From Zavarzinella formosa DSM 19928 (GTDB lineage Bacteria > Planctomycetota > Planctomycetia > Gemmatales > Gemmataceae): a DNA stretch of 50,863 bases. Positions 35,263-42,537 of the stretch are shown here, piece by piece. The stretch covers positions 750,371 through 801,233 of the forward strand of contig NZ_JH636443.1 in assembly GCF_000255705.1 (NCBI RefSeq), given 5' to 3'. Position numbers and translations under genes: made by a program. The notes under the pieces are model-generated. The model ran no database searches. It saw only the letters and a list, made by a program, of their open reading frames with translations, and was not told the DNA's origin. How positions within the stretch are numbered: the first letter of the stretch is position 1; each line of letters opens with the position of its first letter.

Positions 35263-36159
35263 TTAAAGGCTGCCGTTGACTTCGCCGCCGTTGGGGGTGA
35301 GCAGATAGCTGAACTGAATCATGTCGGCCCCGTGCCGGATCACCCGCACGGACCCGTCGCAGAACAGGAACAGGGCACCGCCCGCATACGGTGATCCCCA
35401 AGCGTTCGAGCGGTCGATGCCGGGGCCGTCCTTTTGAATCGTGCAGGCTTGGTTGTTCCAATACCCGGCGCTCCAGAAGATGCCGCGTCCCGTGCCGCCG
35501 GAGCCGCCGAAGGCGATTGATTCATCCCAGTTTGATCCGGTGCGCGGGGTGTATTGGTCCGTGCTGAGGGACTTGGTCCCGGCCATGATCGTGTTGGAGG
35601 TGCCGTCGGGGATGGTGGCCACCGAATAAGGGGAAAGCCGGTCGGTGCTGTCGGGCAGCACATTCCAGTTACCCGCGTAGTCTGATGTCGCCCCGATGGC
35701 CGTGCCGGGGAGACCCGTGTAAGTGTTGTAAGTGCCGGAAAGGCCGCCGCTGCTGCCGGTGGTGGCGTAGCCGATGGTTCCCCGGCCCGGATCTTGGAAC
35801 ATCTTGATCGGCGAATTGATGTTTGACATGTAGTTCGCGTATCGATTGTCTTGTTCCAGATACGGGAGGATCTTGTAGCACCACGACGCGCTGGTGTTCG
35901 GCGGCGGTTGCGGCACGGCGTAATAACCGTAGGTTCCGTTGCTCGGGAGCCGGTCGTTGGTGTCGTTGAAGTTATGCAGCGCCAGCCCTTGTTGTTTCAG
36001 GTTGTTGGCGCTGGACAAGCGGTTGGCCGTCTCGCGGATCTTTTGAACCGCCGGCAACAACATCCCGATGAGAATCGAGATGATGGCCATGACAACGAGC
36101 AACTCAATAAGCGTAAAACCCCGGCGACCCGTGCGGGCCGTGAGACGATGCGAAGACAT
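35263..36159 (-). CDS. DUF1559 pseudopilin-like protein
   Basis: The product is 298 residues. The N-terminus [20 protein letters not shown] is a textbook type IV prepilin methylation motif (cleavage before Phe, Glu at +5), followed by [18 protein letters not shown]. The DUF1559 (SBP_bac_10) domain fills the rest, with the typical late [13 protein letters not shown] motif. These proteins occur in dozens of copies per planctomycete genome and are assumed to form or decorate pseudopili or an export complex. A small lipoprotein gene follows. A type II secretion F-like gene is present 14 kb away (49764). Confidence 0.95.
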   Translation of the reverse strand: MSSHRLTARTGRRGFTLIELLVVMAIISILIGMLLPAVQKIRETANRLSSANNLKQQGLALHNFNDTNDRLPSNGTYGYYAVPQPPPNTSASWCYKILPYLEQDNRYANYMSNINSPIKMFQDPGRGTIGYATTGSSGGLSGTYNTYTGLPGTAIGATSDYAGNWNVLPDSTDRLSPYSVATIPDGTSNTIMAGTKSLSTDQYTPRTGSNWDESIAFGGSGGTGRGIFWSAGYWNNQACTIQKDGPGIDRSNAWGSPYAGGALFLFCDGSVRVIRHGADMIQFSYLLTPNGGEVNGSL

Positions 36160-36528
36160 TCGTGGAACCCCCGGACATGTGATGTGAACAACGGGGAGAA
36201 AGTGAATGACAATCAGAACGAAAGATGGGTGTTAAGGACGTTGCCCTGATCGTTCTCCCCATCGGCATCCTACGTGTCCCGTGATCGGGAAAACAAGGGC
36301 CGGGAAAGGACGAAAAAGACCTTTTTAGCGCGGATCGAACACAGATCGAACACGGCTTCGGAGAAGCAGAAAAAGTGGTTGATAACAAGACATTGAAATG
36401 GTTGATAACAAGACACAAAGCGGGATTATCAATTAGAGCGTCTGTCTATCCCGCCTTGTTTTCATCTCGATTTGGTAATTGATCCGGTTTTCTTCTTGCC
36501 CGAATCCGCGGCCAAAAAGTGTCTTCTC
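36160..36528. other. Gene-free stretch with direct repeats
   Basis: No gene is seen in these 369 bp between two minus-strand genes. A 17-bp direct repeat (TGGTTGATAACAAGACA) occurs at 36376-36392 and 36399-36415. A possible weak minus-strand terminator for the DUF1501 gene is formed by AAGCGGGAT at 36418-36426 with ATCCCGCCTT at 36448-36457, but its T-tract is interrupted. Confidence 0.5.
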
Positions 36529-37959
36529 TTATGCCAGCACTTGCTTGACCACCTGTCCATGCACATCGGTCAGCCGGAAATCCCGCCCGGCGTAGCGGTA
36601 GGTGAATTTCTCGTGGTCGAAGCCCATGAGCCGCAGGATCGTGGCTTGCAGATCGTAGACGTGAACTTTGTTTTCCACCGCCTGAAAGCCGAATTCATCC
36701 GTGGCCCCGACCGCCTGGCCCCCCTTCACGCCGCCGCCCGCCAGCCAGACGGAGAAGCCGTGGTGGTTGTGGTCGCGGCCGTTGACCTTGCCCGCGTTGG
36801 AACCGGGGGTCGGCAACTCGACCACCGGGGTGCGGCCGAATTCGCCCCCCCAGATGATGAGCGTTTCCTCGAACATCCCGAGCCGCTTCAGGTCGCTGAT
36901 GAGCGCTCCGATGGCTTTGTCGCACTGGCCAGCCAGTCGGCGGTGATTCACTTCCAAGTCGTCGTGATTGTCCCACGGCTGGCCTTCGCCGTGCCAGACC
37001 TGCACGAAACGCACGCCGCGTTCGATCAACCGCCGGGTGATGAGCAGTTGCCGGGCCTGCGTGCCGGGGCCGTAGGCGTCGAGAATGTGCTTCGGCTCGC
37101 GGGACACGTCGAAGGCGTCGGTCGCCTCCGTCTGCATCCGGTAGGCCAGTTCAAACGACTGAATGCGGGCTTCCAATTGCGGATCGTTGGGCCGTTCGGC
37201 CTGATGCTTCTGGTTGAGCTTCATCAACAAATCAAGCTGCTTCCGTTGGGCCGCGTGGCCAAGGGAGTTGTTCTTGACGTTCTCGACCAACTTCTCGACG
37301 GCCGTGTGCTGGGTATCGATGTACGTTCCCTGATACACACCCGGCAAAAAGCCCGCCTGCCAGTTCTGGCTTTCCTGAATCGGATACCCGCCGGGGCACA
37401 TGGCGATGAAGCCCGGCAGGTTTTGATTCTCGCTGCCGAGGCCGTAGGTGAGCCACGACCCCATGCTGGGCCGGATCAACCGGGCGTCGCCGCAGTTCAT
37501 CAACAACAGGGACGGCTCATGGTTCGGCACATCCGCGTGCATCGAGCGGATCACGCAAATATCGTCGATGTGCTTGGCCGTGTGTTCAAACAGTTCGCTG
37601 ACTTCGAGGCCGCACTGGCCGCGCTTCTCAAACTTGTAAAACGTCGGCAACGCCGCCCCGGTCTTGCGTTCGGTCCGCAAGTTCGGGTTGGGAAGGGCTT
37701 TCCCGGCATACTTGGCAAGACCCGGTTTGTGGTCCCACGTATCCACATGGCTCGGCCCGCCGTTGGCGAAGATGTGGATCACCCGCTTGGCCTTCGCCGG
37801 AAAATGCGGCTTCTTCGGCAGCAACGGATTCAACGACGGCTCGGCCCCCCGAGCGTCCTGATTCATGACGGCCGCCAGCCCGAGCATGCCAAAGCCGACG
37901 CCGGATTTGCGAAGCATTTCCCGCCGGGTGACGGGTGAGGGATCGAACAGCGGATTCAT
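36529..37959 (-). CDS. DUF1501 family protein (sulfatase-like fold), Tat-type signal
   Basis: The product is 476 residues. The N-terminus TRREMLRKSGVGFGMLGLAA has a twin-arginine-like motif. DUF1501 landmarks include IHIFANGGPSHVDTWDHKP, MNCGDARLIRPSMGSWLTYG, GHD-equivalent FVQVWHGEGQPWDNHDD, and WGGEFGRTP near residue 390. The family belongs to the alkaline phosphatase/sulfatase superfamily by fold and is greatly expanded in planctomycetes, usually paired with DUF1549/DUF1553 cytochrome-domain proteins. No such partner is adjacent here. Enzymatic activity has not been established for the family as far as I know. Confidence 0.93.
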   Translation of the reverse strand: MNPLFDPSPVTRREMLRKSGVGFGMLGLAAVMNQDARGAEPSLNPLLPKKPHFPAKAKRVIHIFANGGPSHVDTWDHKPGLAKYAGKALPNPNLRTERKTGAALPTFYKFEKRGQCGLEVSELFEHTAKHIDDICVIRSMHADVPNHEPSLLLMNCGDARLIRPSMGSWLTYGLGSENQNLPGFIAMCPGGYPIQESQNWQAGFLPGVYQGTYIDTQHTAVEKLVENVKNNSLGHAAQRKQLDLLMKLNQKHQAERPNDPQLEARIQSFELAYRMQTEATDAFDVSREPKHILDAYGPGTQARQLLITRRLIERGVRFVQVWHGEGQPWDNHDDLEVNHRRLAGQCDKAIGALISDLKRLGMFEETLIIWGGEFGRTPVVELPTPGSNAGKVNGRDHNHHGFSVWLAGGGVKGGQAVGATDEFGFQAVENKVHVYDLQATILRLMGFDHEKFTYRYAGRDFRLTDVHGQVVKQVLA

Positions 37960-38052
37960 GCGTGGATACTCCGAAAAACCGGCGACCGGCGGGAAGTTGA
38001 ATTATACCCGACGGGAAGGCAACCGCACAGCGGTGAAGCGGTGTCATCCGAG

Positions 38053-38058
38053 TACAAT
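38053..38058 (+). promoter_or_regulatory. Candidate -10 box for the DUF104/PIN toxin-antitoxin operon
   Basis: TACAAT lies about 41 bp before the ATG of the antitoxin-like gene, and no good -35 precedes it. This is a weak assignment based on position alone. Confidence 0.25.
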
Positions 38059-38098
38059 AAGCATGACGCAATCATCATCCCCGCCGGAGAATTCCATC

Positions 38099-38413
38099 AT
38101 GGCCACGATTCTCGCCGTGTACGAGGGCGGAGTTCTTCGCCCCACCGTACCGCTTGATCTGACGGAAGGGCAAACCGTGCAATTGCAAGTTTACCCAAGA
38201 TTGCCCCCCTTCAAAATGCGTCCCCCCACTCCGGAGGAAGAAGACTATGCCCGTCGGCTGGACGCATGCAAAACGCCAGAAGAGATGTTGGCCGTGATGG
38301 ACACGGCCCCGCAGGAACCGGAATTTGATATCGTCGAGGCGATCAATGAAACCCGCCGATTGAGCGGCTTCCGAATGCCTGATCCCAAGCCGGAGAACGA
38401 GGCGGCACGATGA
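38099..38413 (+). CDS. DUF104-family antitoxin-like protein
   Basis: The product is about 104 residues from ATG 38099, with CCGGAGA 9 bases upstream. The N-terminus MATILAVYEGGVLRPTVPLD followed by LTEGQTVQLQVYP matches DUF104 (AF2212-like), small beta-barrel antitoxins with the pattern 'YE-x-G-x-x-x-P'. The C-terminal half (PTPEEEDYARRLDACKTPEE) is charged and helical, as expected for the toxin-binding tail. The stop overlaps the PIN-domain gene start (ATGA), the usual organisation for such a module. It would neutralise the toxin and probably repress the operon. Confidence 0.85.
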   Translation: MATILAVYEGGVLRPTVPLDLTEGQTVQLQVYPRLPPFKMRPPTPEEEDYARRLDACKTPEEMLAVMDTAPQEPEFDIVEAINETRRLSGFRMPDPKPENEAAR

Positions 38414-38856
38414 GTGATGACGTCGTTCTGGACAGCGGGCCGCTCGGAGTCCTCTGCAACCCCAATCGTTCCGCGCAGCCATTGGCGATCCGAACTTGGC
38501 TGGCCGCCATATTGGCATCGGGTCGCCGGGTCATCATCCCGGAAATTGCCGACTACGAGGTTCGCCGGGAGTTTCTTCGCAATCAAAGCCAGGCAGCCTT
38601 GAAGAATCTGGATACTTTCGGGAAGCAAATCGAATACCTGCCTCTCACGACCGCCGCGATGCGTCTGGCGGCCGAACTTTGGGCACAAGTTCGTAATGCC
38701 GGATTGGCGACGGCTCATCAACAGGCTTTGGACGGTGATGTGATTCTCGCGGCGCAGGCGTTGACACTCGGATCGCCGTTGATTGTCGCCACCGGGAATC
38801 TTTCGCACATTTCCCGGTTTGTGCCCGCCGGCCTTTGGCAAAACATCACCCCCTGA
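38410..38856 (+). CDS. PIN-domain toxin (VapC-like ribonuclease)
   Basis: The product is 148 residues and overlaps the antitoxin by 4 bp. PIN-domain acidic residues are visible: DSGPLG at the N-terminus, EIADYEVRRE near residue 50, and ALDGDVILAAQA followed by IVATGNLSHI near the C-terminus. That gives Asp/Glu/Asp plus a final 'T-x-N' in the PIN pattern. These Mg-dependent RNases cleave tRNA or rRNA in characterised VapC proteins. The target here is unknown. Its partner DUF104 is the common companion of this PIN subgroup. Confidence 0.85.
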   Translation: MSDDVVLDSGPLGVLCNPNRSAQPLAIRTWLAAILASGRRVIIPEIADYEVRREFLRNQSQAALKNLDTFGKQIEYLPLTTAAMRLAAELWAQVRNAGLATAHQQALDGDVILAAQALTLGSPLIVATGNLSHISRFVPAGLWQNITP

Positions 38857-38911
38857 GCCATGCGGTGATCTGATACGATGCCCATACCCGTCGTCTTCAA
38901 GGATTGAACCC

Positions 38912-40864
38912 ATGCGTCGAGCCATCGGCCTTCTGTTGGCCTTTTTCGCAACCACTCCTCTCTTTGCCGCCGTCGATCCCGAGGGCAAGACGCCTTATGC
39001 CCTGCGTATTGTCATTCGCACGGCCGATCATCCGTCGTTGACGCCAGCCTTTCGGGCCGATCTTTCCAAGCAGTTTCGGCAGACGATGCAAAACGCCCTT
39101 GGGCCGTTGGCGACCGTTGAGGTGGTTGATCTGGCGGGGATGCCCGTCGAGAAGCGAGAGCCGCTTTGGCAGCTTGTTTTTGACAAGGGGTTGGAAGCCC
39201 TCGATGGAGTCAACACGGTCAACGGCGTGAAGACGCATTTCGTGGCCATCGACATCAAGGACGGCCAATACGAGCTTGGCCTCCGACAGCATGACGGTTA
39301 CACCGGCACGGCCACACCGTTGATTCGCACGATTCTTCAGGGGGATCGGCAATCTGTCGGCCGGGTGGCGGCGCGGGCCATCGGGGAGGATTTTGGCTTC
39401 GTCGGCACCTTCGATCCGGCGGCGGCTGGCAATATCCCGGTGACGCTCAAGGCCGGCGATCTGGCCCCGGTCGATGCGTGGGTGAAAAAGGGAGATGTCT
39501 TCGCCGTCGTCCAACTGCGAGAAAGTCGCCGGGCGACGAAACCGGCCAAGGGGAAGGACGGCAAACCAGCGGCCCCCGGCCTGACGGGCCAGCGCGTGGA
39601 AGGCATGTTCCTGCAAGTTCAGGAGACGCCCAAAAGCGGCACGGTGATTTGCAAACTGCACGCCCGTTTTCGTGGCGGCCTGCCCCGAGATGGCTCGACC
39701 GTGGGCTACCGGGTCGTGAAACTCGGGACGACGGAAACCACGGTGAAACTTCAATTGACGGACGCGGCCGGAAACCCATTGCGGGGAGATTCCCTCCGCG
39801 CGCGCATCGGCGAGATCGACTTCCCGGTTGACAATTCCCGCGACCGCGAAGAGATGCCGCTAGTTGACGGGGTGTTTGTTTCCAAAGAACCGCGAAAGAA
39901 TCTGGCCTTTGTGGTGGTCACTTACAACGACGCCCCGGTCGCCCGCATTCCGCTGGAGGTGTATGCGAATCATGTCGCCTCCCGGAAGGTGAACCTCGAT
40001 CCGCGGGCCGACGCCCAAAACGACGCCTTCGACCGCTCCCGCGACATGGCCGACCGCATTCGCAGCGCCCGCGTGGTGCAGGCCCGCGCCTTTGATGAAC
40101 TGGCCGACCTTCAAAAGAAGGACAAGCCCAAGGCCCTCGAATACGGCGAAGCGGCCTTCGCCGCGACGGAGAAGGAAGCCGCCGCCCTGCGGGCCGACCT
40201 GACCCGGTTGAGGGAACGCCTCGGCAAAGACGCCCCGGCCGGGGCGTTCGACGCCGGGGAGGCCGACCTGCGGGCGTTGACAGCCAAGAGCAAAGAACTG
40301 GCGGCCCATCTGGCGAGATTAAAAGATGTGATCCGCGTCGAAAACAACCCGGCCGCCCTGGCGAAGCGGAAGGCCATCGAAGGGTTGCTGCTCGACGCCA
40401 AACTCGCGGTTCAAAAGGCCGATTACGAACAGGCCATCGCCAAATATCAGGAGGCGATCAAACTGTGCGACGAAGAACCGACCGCAAAACCCGACTTGGA
40501 AAAGGCGCTGGCCCAACTCCAAAAGGAGTGGGAGGTGAAAGATGCCGACCACGCCGCCGCCCGCAAGTTCGTGTACGACGTGTGGGCCAGATGGGAGCAA
40601 CCCAAGGAAATGCGGGAAGGCTTGGCCGAGGCCAAAAGAGCAATCGCCAAATGTCAGGCCGTCAACGACTTGGTGACCCTGCGAAAGTTCTACACCACCG
40701 GCCCACAAGTGTTGGAACGCTTCTACGAGAATCTGATGAAACTCGTGGACGCCGCCACTGAGGACGAAGACAAGGCCGCCCTGCGGGTCTATCCCATGAT
40801 CGGCGAAGAATATCAAAAGCTGCTGACCGACGTGGGCAAGATGCTCGGGGCAGACGGGAAGTGA
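38912..40864 (+). CDS. Large secreted coiled-coil/TPR-like hypothetical protein
   Basis: The product is about 650 residues with AAGGA 8 bases before the ATG and a signal peptide (RRAIGLLLAFFATTPLFAA). The first 380 residues are mixed alpha/beta (ALRIVIRTADHPSLTP, VTLKAGDLAPVDAWVKKGDV) with no family I recognise. The segment VKLQLTDAAGNPLRGDSLRA suggests a carboxypeptidase-regulatory-like beta domain. Residues about 430-560 form coiled coil (KEAAALRADLTRLRERLG), then one TPR-like helix pair (ADYEQAIAKYQEAIKLCDEE). It probably works in the periplasm. A 30-bp copy of its 3' end is repeated at 41463-41492 beyond the next gene. Confidence 0.75.
   Translation: MRRAIGLLLAFFATTPLFAAVDPEGKTPYALRIVIRTADHPSLTPAFRADLSKQFRQTMQNALGPLATVEVVDLAGMPVEKREPLWQLVFDKGLEALDGVNTVNGVKTHFVAIDIKDGQYELGLRQHDGYTGTATPLIRTILQGDRQSVGRVAARAIGEDFGFVGTFDPAAAGNIPVTLKAGDLAPVDAWVKKGDVFAVVQLRESRRATKPAKGKDGKPAAPGLTGQRVEGMFLQVQETPKSGTVICKLHARFRGGLPRDGSTVGYRVVKLGTTETTVKLQLTDAAGNPLRGDSLRARIGEIDFPVDNSRDREEMPLVDGVFVSKEPRKNLAFVVVTYNDAPVARIPLEVYANHVASRKVNLDPRADAQNDAFDRSRDMADRIRSARVVQARAFDELADLQKKDKPKALEYGEAAFAATEKEAAALRADLTRLRERLGKDAPAGAFDAGEADLRALTAKSKELAAHLARLKDVIRVENNPAALAKRKAIEGLLLDAKLAVQKADYEQAIAKYQEAIKLCDEEPTAKPDLEKALAQLQKEWEVKDADHAAARKFVYDVWARWEQPKEMREGLAEAKRAIAKCQAVNDLVTLRKFYTTGPQVLERFYENLMKLVDAATEDEDKAALRVYPMIGEEYQKLLTDVGKMLGADGK
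40834..40864 (+). repeat. 3' end duplicated downstream, copy 1
   Basis: The last 30 bp of the coding sequence, GTGGGCAAGATGCTCGGGGC and the following GACGG-AAGTGA, recur at 41463-41492 with one substitution and one single-base deletion. Confidence 0.85.
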
Positions 40865-40887
40865 GGTTCTTTCAAGCCGACCTTTGT

Positions 40888-41379
40888 TCAAGGAGCGGAT
40901 TGAGTCGGCCGATCTTTCTTTTTGTTGGGTTGTTGTGGCAACCGAATGGTCCGTCCGATGACAGCCCCCAGAACCGCCCCGCCAAATCCCAAGAAAACGC
41001 TCATCGTCATTCCGGCCAATGCAAGCATGACGAGCAACCCAAAGCGAATTTCCTGGCTTGGATCCTCGCCATCAAAAAAAGGCCCCCAGATTTCATCCGC
41101 CATGACCCCCAGAGTGTAAAGAAGCCCAAGCAATCCCCCGATGGTGGCGCCCGCAAACGGCGCATCCTTGGGGCCGGGAGTCTTCCTTCGATGGTAAATA
41201 ATTCGCCACCAAATCGGCGGTGTCAGTGTTCCGGTTACCATCATGAAAATGCCTGTCAGCCACCATTGACCTCTTTCGCCGAGTTGACTTGAATACAGGG
41301 CAGCCATGACGAAAAAGACGCCAACGGCCAAAGAGAATGCCAGCGTTGGCAGCCATGTGGCGGAAATGAAACGGCGCAT
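40888..41379 (-). CDS. Four-helix membrane protein, hypothetical
   Basis: The product is 163 residues starting at ATG 41379. Four membrane segments are visible: LPTLAFSLAVGVFFVMAAL near residue 10, WWLTGIFMMVTGTLTPPIWW near 40, FAGATIGGLLGLLYTLGVMA near 75, and LLVMLALAGMTMSVFLGFGG near 115. The tail is basic and polar (QQPNKKKDRP). The family is not recognised. The gene is flanked by a duplicated 30-bp fragment of the upstream gene, which suggests the segment carrying it was inserted or duplicated into place. Confidence 0.65.
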   Translation of the reverse strand: MRRFISATWLPTLAFSLAVGVFFVMAALYSSQLGERGQWWLTGIFMMVTGTLTPPIWWRIIYHRRKTPGPKDAPFAGATIGGLLGLLYTLGVMADEIWGPFFDGEDPSQEIRFGLLVMLALAGMTMSVFLGFGGAVLGAVIGRTIRLPQQPNKKKDRPTQSAP

Positions 41380-41462
41380 CCTGATTCCCTTTCAAGCGAG
41401 CGTTTCTTGTTGAGTCAGCCTGTTTTCTTGGCGAGAGGCGGAAGCCCGGCGAATCGCCGGCC

Positions 41463-41492
41463 GTGGGCAAGATGCTCGGGGCGGACGGAAGT
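41463..41492 (+). repeat. 3' end fragment of the 38912 gene, copy 2
   Basis: This is a second copy of the terminal 30 bp of the large secreted-protein gene. It lies between two minus-strand genes, where it encodes nothing. It marks one edge of a 600-bp segment containing the membrane gene. Confidence 0.85.
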
Positions 41493-41509
41493 GAAAGAGG
41501 TCTGCCCGC

Positions 41510-42079
41510 TCACGAAATTCCGGTGCCAACTGCTTTTGAAACCTCGGCAACCAGTTCCGGATTTCGACCCCGTTGCCGGGCGTTCTCCAGCGCATTGTTG
41601 ATCGTGGCGACGATCTCGGCCTTGAGAGTTTCCTCCGGCCGAATCATGTCATTTTGGCCAAGCCATTCGCTGACGGCGCACCATCCCCAAAGCGGGGCGC
41701 CATCAATCAAATGACATTCCGGCGCCGGAAAACCGCCGGGACCCCGTTGGCCGGTCATGTATTGATGAATGAGTTGACGGCTTCTGTCAATCCGCCGGGC
41801 AATCTCGGAAGGAGTCACTAAGTCACACTCGTCCACCCGCAGAATGTCCGCGCCGATTCCCGCCTGACGCACATCGCGGATCGCACTCAGGATCGCGTCC
41901 TTCAGAGAGGGGGCCGACCGGGAAAATTCCATGTAAATCAGGCCGTATTGAAGACTCAGGGTGGCGTCATCGCATCCCGCCTCAAACAAGGCGTTTTCAA
42001 TCTCGGAGGTCAGTTCATGCACCCCGGTGAGTATCAGGGCGAAATCGTGTTCGCGTTCGTTTGTTGATGTGCTGCTCAT
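41510..42079 (-). CDS. HTH regulator, partner of a decayed HicA-like gene
   Basis: The product is about 189 residues from ATG 42079, with GGGGAGG 7 bases upstream. The N-terminal 80 residues (FALILTGVHELTSEIENALF, AGCDDATL) form an alpha/beta domain. From about residue 85, LVTPSEIARRIDRSRQLIHQ is a helix-turn-helix, followed by the family signature GQRGPGGFPAP and LWGWCAVSEWL. From memory, proteins of this type are often encoded directly after a small 'GHAWGRL' HicA-like protein, and that gene is present here but broken (42076-42352). I infer an antitoxin-like, autoregulatory DNA-binding role. The family has no established function that I know of. The reading frame extends upstream to 42124 only because of the 19-bp duplication there. 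Confidence 0.78.
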   Translation of the reverse strand: MSSTSTNEREHDFALILTGVHELTSEIENALFEAGCDDATLSLQYGLIYMEFSRSAPSLKDAILSAIRDVRQAGIGADILRVDECDLVTPSEIARRIDRSRQLIHQYMTGQRGPGGFPAPECHLIDGAPLWGWCAVSEWLGQNDMIRPEETLKAEIVATINNALENARQRGRNPELVAEVSKAVGTGIS

Positions 42080-42352
42080 TGATCGGCCTCCCCGGCATCG
42101 CCATTCCCGCCGGTGTGCGGACAAGAATCGACTTTGCGGACAAGAATCGACTTTCTTGCGGATATGACGGGCGTGATTTTCAGGAACTCTCGGCGTTGAC
42201 CAAACGCTGATGACACAACCGCCACGATTGTTGCACGGGCAAAACAGACGCCCCTAAGCGTGTCCATTGGAAAGAACGACGGTCCAATTCATGGACTCCG
42301 CGTGCTGGATGGCTTGCTCGATATGCGGATTGGGGTGTCTTGGTCTTCCCAT
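42076..42352 (-). pseudogene. HicA-like 'GHAWGRL' small gene, disrupted by amber codon and 19-bp duplication
   Basis: Reading from ATG 42352 (AGGA 8 bases upstream) gives MGRPRHPNPHIEQAIQHAES, then NWTVVLSNGHA, a TAG at 42254-42256, and then in the same frame GRLFCPCNNRGGCVISVWS, TPRVPENHARHIRKKVDSC. Restoring TGG at the stop gives the NGHAWGRLFCP block I recognise as typical of small HicA-like proteins. After DSCP the frame is shifted by a perfect 19-bp tandem repeat (42117-42135, 42136-42154). Removing one copy gives DSCPHTGGNGDAGEADQ and a TGA at 42076-42078 overlapping the regulator's ATG, the classic two-gene layout. The intact protein would have been about 85 residues. In HicA itself this fold is an mRNA interferase. 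The assignment by resemblance is mine. Confidence 0.75.
42117..42154. repeat. Perfect 19-bp tandem duplication
   Basis: GCGGACAAGAATCGACTTT occurs twice head to tail at 42117-42135 and 42136-42154. It lies inside the HicA-like pseudogene and shifts its frame. Confidence 0.97.
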
Positions 42353-42537
42353 CAAAAACATCCTAACCGTGTGTTGACAGATGTCAAGCAGATGGGCTAT
42401 TGGGAAGCTCGGCCTGTCCGGGAGGGGTGAAATTCTTTCTCCCCCGATCATCCACTGTCGCCCGTTGGCTCTTCATGGTAACATAACATTGCTCTCAACT
42501 TGTTTTGCTTCCCGAGTTCGGCTTGGGGTGGATGCCC
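42353..42537. promoter_or_regulatory. Divergent intergenic region
   Basis: These 185 bp lie between the minus-strand HicA-like/HTH pair and the plus-strand M50 gene, so they should contain both promoters. No clear hexamers are seen. Confidence 0.3.

Noticed and set aside
36472-37938. Plus-strand open frame opposite the DUF1501 gene
   Set aside because: It is the complement of a certain gene and has no motif of its own.
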